Part shown: piece after piece, positions 57,454 to 64,000 of the stretch
How positions within the stretch are numbered: position 1 is the first letter of the stretch
How the letters are laid out: the number at the start of each line of letters is the position of its first letter
Assembly (NCBI GenBank): GCA_003116995.1
Contig: BDSL01000040.1
Span: 682,001-746,000 of the forward strand
Length of the DNA stretch: 64,000 bases
Source of the DNA: Yamagishiella unicocca
Lineage: Eukaryota > Chlorophyta > Chlorophyceae > Chlamydomonadales > Volvocaceae
Direction of reading: 5' to 3'
Position numbers and translations under genes: made by a program
The notes under the pieces: model-generated
Databases searched by the model: none
Told to the model about the DNA's origin: nothing
What the model saw: the letters and a program-made list of their open reading frames with translations, nothing else

Positions 57454-60400
57454 ATGCTGGGGACGAGCATGAGGACGGGGCCCCGGGCCCCGCCGACATC
57501 GAGCGTTGATGTGCTGGACCGACAGGTTCAGAGCGGCGACGTTGAGGTTAGCAGCAACGGATTGAAGTCGCAAATTACGCGCAACTTACACGCCTGCCTA
57601 AACTGGAAGCAGCACGGAGAGCTCACAACGGCTACTGCCGGATGCGGGCTCCACAATACTGGCAGCGTAGTAACACGGATCGATGTCTCGCAGGTTAACG
57701 CCACGAATATGAGCCGTGATGATCTCATAGAGTGGTCTAAGAGGCTGAAGGCCTCTGCGCACCGCGTCAAGACCCTACGGATCCTCTGCGTTCCGAGGTT
57801 GGGCGGTTGGGGTATGAGTGGGTGTGCTGATGTGGGTTCTCATGGACACGTGGCGCCGGGGCAAAATGGCTGAGCTGTCTCTTGACTTGACTCCAAAATG
57901 CGGCCTGACTCGCCGATCCGCCGACGCAGCGGTATCTCCCCCCAGCCGCGCTGCTGCGGCAGCAGCCATGAAGCCAACCCATTCCGCCCCTCCACTTCTG
58001 GTTACCGTACACCTCTGTTCTTGTGCTTCTCCTCCTCTTGTGATGTGACAAACATGCAACTCTATGCCACCCCGGGTATCGCCCCCTCACACACATCGTG
58101 CGCGTTGCGGCACGCAGGGGCGTCATGTGGGCCCAGTACCACTACAGCCAGATGCAGAGGCACTCGAGCGTGGAACACATATTCGCGACTCCCGAGCACA
58201 AGATGGGCGTCAAAATCGCCTCCGCCAACGTGCAGCACCACCTGTGAGTAGCGGACAGCTGCCTCCCGCTGCGGGGGCAAAGGGCCCCTGCCTGGAGGAC
58301 TGAAGGACCAGATGGGCTGGCCCTCAGAAAGGGGGCTCCGGTAGCGCCTTGGCAGCCAACCAATGCCGGTTGGCTGTTACGCAACAGAGGTGATAGAAGG
58401 GAACATGCCAACATGACTTGCTGAGTGGTACTTGGGGCATCCCTGCCGAACTAGCTCACTGGGAGGGGCGGCCCAGCTGGCCGTACATCCGCCTGGATGG
58501 AGCCGCTACATGCACCCCTGGGGCCCGTAGACACGGCCACTGCCAAGGGCATGGCCAGGACGATCCCAAGCAGCTGCCCGTCAAGGCCCCCTTCCATCAC
58601 TACGGCATCACCCGGCTGCGCATCCAACGCTCCTCCCCCTCGAGATTCGAGATTTCTCTCCCCCGCCCCATAACACCCCCCTGCCGGCGCTGGCCACTCC
58701 GCTCTGAAACCGCGCGGGAATTGCTCCGAAACCGCAGTGTCCGCATGGCGTTCTACAAGGCGGTGTGCGCCGTGGTGCGCCGGGCTCCGGTGGAGGAGCT
58801 GGTGCTGGGACTGGTGAGCAGCCGTGAGGGTGCTAGGGCGCGACCTGCTGATGACTCCGCCTCGCAACTTGCGCACAGCAGGCCTGCGCCTGATGCCCTA
58901 CCTGCTGGGGCCGCCGCTTTCCCCCCCGTGTGCCCCGGCCGCCTCGCCCCTCCCCTCCCTGCAGCGCTTCAGCGAGAGCGGCTACGCGATGTTCTCGGAG
59001 GCCCTGGCTGCCAACACGACGCTCAAGCGGCTCAGCTTCGCGGGCAGCCACATGGGCGACGAGCGCTTCATGGTGTGAGGGTGTGCGTCCGGGAGTATGT
59101 GTCTGGGGTGTTTGTGGGTCGGCCGACCCGCGGGTCACCCACGGCATGATGCCGGGGTCTGCAGGGACGTCACCATTGTATCCTAGCGGCGAGGGGCCCT
59201 GCTGAACCCCTGGCGCCCAAACCGTCTGCACCCGTGTGCCACGCCGCAGTGCAGTGCAGTGTCCACCAGCGTCCAAACCGTGCAGTGCGGTATTCGCCTG
59301 CGTCTAAACCGCCTCCACCCGTGTGTCACACCGCCGTACAGTGGCTCAAGCCGGGCATGGTGTCCAACAACAGCCTGGAGGAGCTGGACCTCACCGCCTG
59401 CTCGCTGTCGGACGAGGCGGCAAGGAGCATGGCGTCGGTCCTCAAGGTGGGCCTCCTCTTCCTTCCCCCTCCTCCCACTCTTGTGGCAAACACGCATTCC
59501 TACACTTCCCCTTTTTCTGACCCGTCACCGCCCCCAAGGGCGGCGGCAGGCCAGACCGTCCCAGCCGGGTATAGCCAACGATGTGTACCGATGCGTACCG
59601 GTTACATAGGACGCCGCGCTGTAGTTTCCGGCTACGGCCACGAGCGGCCCTAAGACCCTTTGGCACCGTTCCCAACAGATGCCTCACAGGTCCTCTCTCC
59701 CCTTCATACGCACACATACACACGCACACACTCGCAACCGCGCCCAGGCCCACGTCGACCGGCGGCTGAACCTGGTGTTCGATGAGCAGCTGCGGCTGTA
59801 CCCGAACAGCTCGCTGCCGCAGCATCGGGCCCACCTGGACCACCACGCGCAGCTGCGCGCCGTCGCGCGGTCGGTGGACGAGCGGTGCGGCGGGCTGCTG
59901 CACCTGGAGCTGGCGGAGAACAGGGTGGGTTGCAAGGAAGACGCGTGTACGCGAGAAAAACCTTTTAGGACAGACCTTTCGAGGTGCATGCTGGAGAACT
60001 TGGTTGAGGAAACGAAAGACGGAGGTCGTAGGTCGACCTGCGGCGGCTAAGCGAAATCGGCGGCGCGTCTAGACTAACGGAAGCGAGGACCCCGCGCGAC
60101 GCAAGGAAATGTTTCGCGAAGCCGAACAGGGCGGGTGGGGGAAGCGATTGGTAAGGCCAGTGGCGCTAGCGATGTTCTCTTTGCGGAAGTAGCCAGGAGT
60201 GTTGCCTTTGAGGGTGGCGAAGGAAGGGCCACTCGGGCTTGCTGCAGAGAGCAGGAGGGTTCACGACCGGGTGTTTCGTAATTTTGCTGGTGGCTTACGG
60301 GAAGGAATTAATAATCTTTCGGATGCCTGAAGGGATAGGACCCAAACCCCCCATTCCGCAAATCCTTCGGATGCCTGAAAGGATAGGACCCAAACCCCCA

Positions 60401-63400
60401 TTCCGCACTATTCCTCTGGCACCCGAAACGGGGGCTTCTCCCAAAAACCCGGCCCCCCGTCGCCGCGCTGATCCTGCAGCTGACGGACCGGGCGATCAGG
60501 CCCCTGTGTACGGCCTTGTCGTACGACCGTCGTCTCATTTTCCTCAGTCTACGCGCCAACAAGCTGACCGCGGAGGCGGAGTCGGAGGTGGGGGATGCCG
60601 TGTGTGTATATATTGATATACCGTGCATGAAGGCGGGCGGCGGAGACTGGGGAGATCCCCCAAAGCGCAAGTCCACAGTGTTACTCTATTCCACTCTATC
60701 CCACCCTGCTCGCACTGCGCCTGCCGCCAGTTTATCAGCCTGATGAAGGAGCACCAGGCGCTGCTGCGAGTGGACCTGCGACAGAACACGGACCCGCAGT
60801 TGGGCATACTCAAGGCGAGTGCGGAGCTGGCTGGGGCTGGGACTGCTAATTTCGGCGGTGACGGTGATGCAGATGTATTGGGGGGAGGGGTGCTGTCCCA
60901 GTCTGGGTGCCTGATGCCACGAGATAAAAAAAGGACATTTGAACGCGTACTCGTAAACAATAGAGGCCAACGGGCGCCATTGCGTGCCTCTCAGCCCAGC
61001 AACCGCCCAAACCGGAGCATCTGCCTTCTTGCCAACCTCTCCCCCCCCCCCTCCTTCCTCGACCGCCGCAGCTCAAGCGCAAGGCGGCCCCCCGCGTCTT
61101 CTCCGCCGCTCTCGGCTTCCAGCCAAACCCCGCCGCACCCGGGCTGCACTCGCCGTCACGCACGGAAACGAGCATGCCGCTGTGGGCGCTGCGAGAGGTG
61201 GGGCGGTGCGCGGGCGTGTGGGCGTGGGGTTGACGATAGGAGAAACACCTAGTCGCGAGGAGCGGACAGAGCGGGCGAGTGCTTGAGTAAAAGAGATAGG
61301 TCAACAGGAGAACACACGGAACGCGCGTCATTTGCTCGCGGCGCCAAGCCCTCTTTCCGCGAGGGAAGGGTTGCAGGGAAGGAAATCGCATTGCAAGGTG
61401 ATGCGACCCTGACCGCTACACCGGTGGTACGTACGACATCGTGTCGTACCGGTACCACCCCCACTGATCATCGGCCCCCACCGCCGCCCCTACCCCCCCC
61501 CAGGAGGTGCCGGACTCGATGGGTCCCACCCCCATGGCCACCCCGCGCCCCCTGGCGCCCGGCTCCCCCGGCCGCATGTCCACTGTCAGCTGGGGCGACA
61601 TGCACCTGCTGGTACGCGGCTCGCCCAAAGCCACCATGGCGGCGGCAGCAGCAGCGGGCGCAGCCCGCGGCCGAGGCACCACCCACGCCTCGTGGCTGCG
61701 ACGGCAGCCCAGCGCCACGCGCAGCGGCGCGCAGCGCCGCGACGGGCGGGAAGCGAGCCTCTCCGCGCCGGTGTCGCCGCTGCATTCGTTTTACAACGAC
61801 ACCTCGCAGGTCGACGATCGCGACCCGCGGGTCGCCGACGGGGCGGCGCAGGGATCTATGGCGGCGGGCTACGCGGCGGGCGGGGATCGGCGGATGGCCC
61901 CTAATGGGCTGGTGGAGCAGGCGTGGGGGAACGGGGAGGTGACCCTGTCGGGCGAGGTGACCTCAGGCCCCGCCGCCGCCGTCGGTGCCAGCGGCGTGTA
62001 CGACACCCCGCAGCGTCGCAGCGGCACTGACACCGGCGACACCACCTCTTCAGCGCTGGACGTGGAAGGAGCCGACGCCGCCGCGGCGAAGGCTGCCACC
62101 GCAGCCCTAGCCACAGCCAGGCTTTACGGGGCCTTATCGTCGGCCGACTCGTTCGGCTTCGAGGCTGCAGGCCCCGGCGCGCCGCCGATGCCTATGCCCA
62201 TGCCAATCCCAATGCACCAGCCGTCCTCCGGCCTGGGTTCTATCTCAGCAGCAGCAACACCTGCAGCTGATGCCGCCGGCCCCGGCGCCGAAACCAGCCC
62301 CTGGCAGCGGCCGCTAGCAGAAGATATCAACTGGGGCGCCCTGCCCGCGCCCCTCGCCATGCGGGTGGGGCGGGCGGTGGAGCGGGCGGCTACCACCATA
62401 GCGCTCGTCAGCGGCCAGCCGGCGGGCCCCAGCCCGACGATAGTGGCGGCGATGACGGCGTCCACACTCGCCACCGCAGCGGCGGTGCCACTGCAGACCG
62501 CCGCTGAGGGCGCGACGTGGGTGTGGGGTCGGCCCGTGGCAAGTCGCGAAGGCGCGCCACCGTCGCCCTTGGCCATGGGTGCGTTGCCCGTGGCACCGGA
62601 TGGCTCTGGCTTGCATCAACGACAACCGCAGCAACAGCAGTTACAGCACCAGCAGCAACAACTGCACCAGCAACTGCAGCTGCGACAACAGCAGCAACAA
62701 ATGCAGGAACAACTGCAGCAGCGACAAATGCACCATCTGCAGCAGCAGCAACAAATGCGGCAACAAATGCAGCGACAACAACAGCAACAACAACAGCAAC
62801 AGCAACAACAACAGCAACAACAACAGCAACAACAACAGCAACAAGGACAACAACAGCAGCAGCAGCTGAGGGTAGCTGGGTCCGCTGGCGTGGCTGGGCC
62901 GCCCCGGCCCCCGGCGGTGAGTCCAGAGGTGGGCTGGCAGGCACCGCAGGCTCCCGGCTGGGTCAGCCAGCCCGGCGGCGGGGTGGCCTGGCTAGCAGCG
63001 CCCGTCAGGGCCTTCCAGCCGCAAGCGCTGTCGTCACCGGGGGTTCCGGGCGTGGGCGTTGCCGCGGCCGGATGGTCTAGACCAGCTACGCAACCCCAAC
63101 CTCCGCCGACGGACGGCCTCGGCGCGAACCGGTCTTCTCCTGCGGCACCCGCGGCGGTGATGGGAGCTCCGCCGCAGTCGCAGCCTCGATGGTCTCCGCC
63201 TCCATCCATGCCGGCCTCTTCGGCCAACCCCCACTCAGCAATGGCACCCGCGGCGGCTCCGGGTTTTGGGATGCGGGGACCTTCTGGGACGGGCAGCGGC
63301 GTGCTGATGGCCAGTGCCCTCACCGGCTTGGAGGCCAGCGGCAGCGGCGTGGCTGGCGGCGGTGCAGCAGCAGGAGCAGGGGGACGTTACGGATCCGGCG

Positions 63401-63780
63401 GCTACTACGGTACAGGCACGGGCAGCGGTTATGGCGCCGGCAGCAGTCACCAGCCTGTCGCCGGCGGCTACTACGGTACAGGCACGGGCAGCGGACAACA
63501 GGCTGCCCGTGGTTATGGCGATGGCGGTGGCGCCGCTGCCACTGCTGCTGCCGCCGCCGCTGCCGCAGTTGACGCGAGCGACACCGCGAGGCAGCAGGCG
63601 TTCCTCAGCATGCTGCACCGGGAGGGGATGGTGACGGGGCAGCGGGAGGTGCGCGCCGGGGCGGGCAGGGGAGGTAGCGGGGGCACGCGATGCGCACTAG
63701 TGTCCCATTTCCTTGTCCTCCATCGGACCAATGGTGCGATGGCGGAGACGGAAAGAAGACACGAGTGCGGGGCAGGGTAG
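57454..63780 (+). CDS. CEP78-like leucine-rich-repeat protein with a long Gln/Ala/Gly-rich tail
   Basis: Exons 57454-57797, 58118-58243, 58738-58813, 58965-59072, 59342-59446, 59748-59924, 60480-60587, 60731-60814, 61072-61197 and 61504-63780 join in frame to 1,176 residues if the last exon runs to its TAG. A donor at 63649 (GAG|GTGCGC) might instead lead to exons outside the window. Residues about 155-400 are ribonuclease-inhibitor-type leucine-rich repeats: FSEALAANTTLKRLSFAGSH, NNSLEELDLTACSLSDEAAR, LLHLELAENRLTDRAIRPLC, LIFLSLRANKLTAEAESE, LLRVDLRQNTDPQL. The order, and an inserted charged segment after SMASVLK, parallel centrosomal CEP78 (LDLQQCGLTNEGAKAL, LDIRKNP). CEP78 is a centriole/cilium-base protein, plausible in a flagellate alga. 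The tail holds SP/TP motifs, a Gln tract (about 790-873), twin YYGTGTGSG repeats and a final helix DTARQQAFLSMLHREGM. Another LRR family is possible. Confidence 0.7.
59929..60048 (+). repeat. Dispersed intronic element, family 1, copy at a splice donor
   Basis: GGTTGCAAGGAAGACGCGTG, then ACCTTTTAGGACAGACCTTT, CGAGGTGCATGCTGGAGAA, and the right arm AGGTCGTAGGTCGACCTGCG. It begins 4 nt after the exon 6 boundary in the CEP78-like gene, in sense orientation. Confidence 0.82.
61423..61459. repeat. Inverted repeat with GTACGACA / TGTCGTAC arms
   Basis: Perfect 8-bp arms around TCG (61431-61449), extended outward by GGTGGTAC and GGTACCACC with a 2-nt offset. It lies in the last intron of the CEP78-like gene. 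Confidence 0.8.
62618..62868. repeat. Coding CAG/CAA tract (polyglutamine-rich)
   Basis: Mixed CAG and CAA triplets, interrupted by Leu, His, Arg and Met codons early and nearly pure over 62770-62860. Translated in the frame of the CEP78-like tail. The CAG/CAA mixture should slow slippage. Confidence 0.95.
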
Positions 63781-63853
63781 CGTAGCAGCTCGTGTTGGTC
63801 GCATGAGGCGAATCGTCAGGGTAGCTGAGCAGAGTCGGGCATGATAGCTGGGG

Positions 63854-63957
63854 TAGTGAGGAGGGGGTAGTGAGGAGGGCAGTGAGGACGGGCAGTGAGG
63901 ACGGGCAGTGAGGAGGGCAGTGAGGACGGGCAGTGAGGAGGGCAGTGAGGACGGGCC
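63854..63957. repeat. 13-14-bp tandem repeat near the right edge
   Basis: Units of GGGCAGTGAGGAC and GGCAGTGAGGAG, about seven copies, after the last recognised exon. It could be intron or 3' flank of the CEP78-like gene. Confidence 0.9.
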
Positions 63958-64000
63958 GGGACCAACACGCTGCAGTGGCGGGCAGCTAACTGACCATTGG

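Noticed and set aside
58418..58737. Possible extra exon HYGITRLRIQR in the CEP78-like gene
   Set aside because: No acceptor in the needed phase and no GT donor; joining 58243 directly to 58738 keeps frame and repeats.
1..64000. Search for tRNA, rRNA, transposase or reverse transcriptase genes
   Set aside because: No cloverleaf with conserved boxes, no rRNA core sequence and no catalytic motif of a mobile element could be recognised by eye; small RNAs could still be missed.

Overview
This is nuclear DNA of a green alga, most likely a volvocine or other Chlamydomonas-type member of the Chlamydomonadales. The sequence is GC-rich and the genes have many short exons. Every splice junction I could place is GT-AG except one GC-AG. 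A TGTAA signal of the kind used for polyadenylation in these algae lies 95 nt after one stop codon. An intron carries two tandem copies of TTTTAGGG, the Chlamydomonas telomere unit. Two genes look like nuclear-encoded plastid genes for photosystem II. Exons were assembled by eye from donor, acceptor and reading phase; each listed chain keeps one frame from start to stop.

Layout, left to right. (1) 84-266 (+): a probable last exon of a gene starting outside the window. (2) 5208-14020 (-): a NIMA-related (NEK) kinase, 15 exons. (3) 15078-17617 (+): a calcium-dependent protein kinase (CDPK), 4 exons, divergent from the NEK. (4) 20546-26659 (-): an alpha/beta hydrolase with two C-terminal ubiquitin-interacting motifs, 11 exons. 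(5) 27036-31107 (+): a PAM68-family photosystem II assembly protein, 7 exons, divergent from the hydrolase. (6) 32770-37034 (+): a PsbP-domain thylakoid lumen protein, 8 exons. (7) 39533-41041 (+): an unrecognised glycine-rich hydrophobic protein, 3 exons. (8) 43615-55992 (-): an Urb2/Npa2-family ribosome-biogenesis protein of about 2,720 residues, 14 exons. (9) 57454-63780 (+): a leucine-rich-repeat protein resembling centrosomal CEP78 with a long Gln-rich tail, possibly running past the window.

No operon-like logic applies. Three head-to-head pairs (NEK/CDPK, hydrolase/PAM68, URB2/CEP78-like) have intergenic spaces of 0.4-1.5 kb that probably hold both promoters. The NEK, CDPK and CEP78-like products belong to families often linked to cilia and centrioles. 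PAM68 and the PsbP-domain protein are tandem neighbours acting on thylakoid photosystem II.

The non-coding part is unusually structured. Many introns carry their own minisatellite (13-68 bp units). At least three short dispersed repeat families recur in introns and between genes. A 12-bp palindrome, GACCCNNGGGTC, occurs ten times in coding and non-coding DNA alike. I found no transposase, reverse transcriptase, rRNA, tRNA or CRISPR array.
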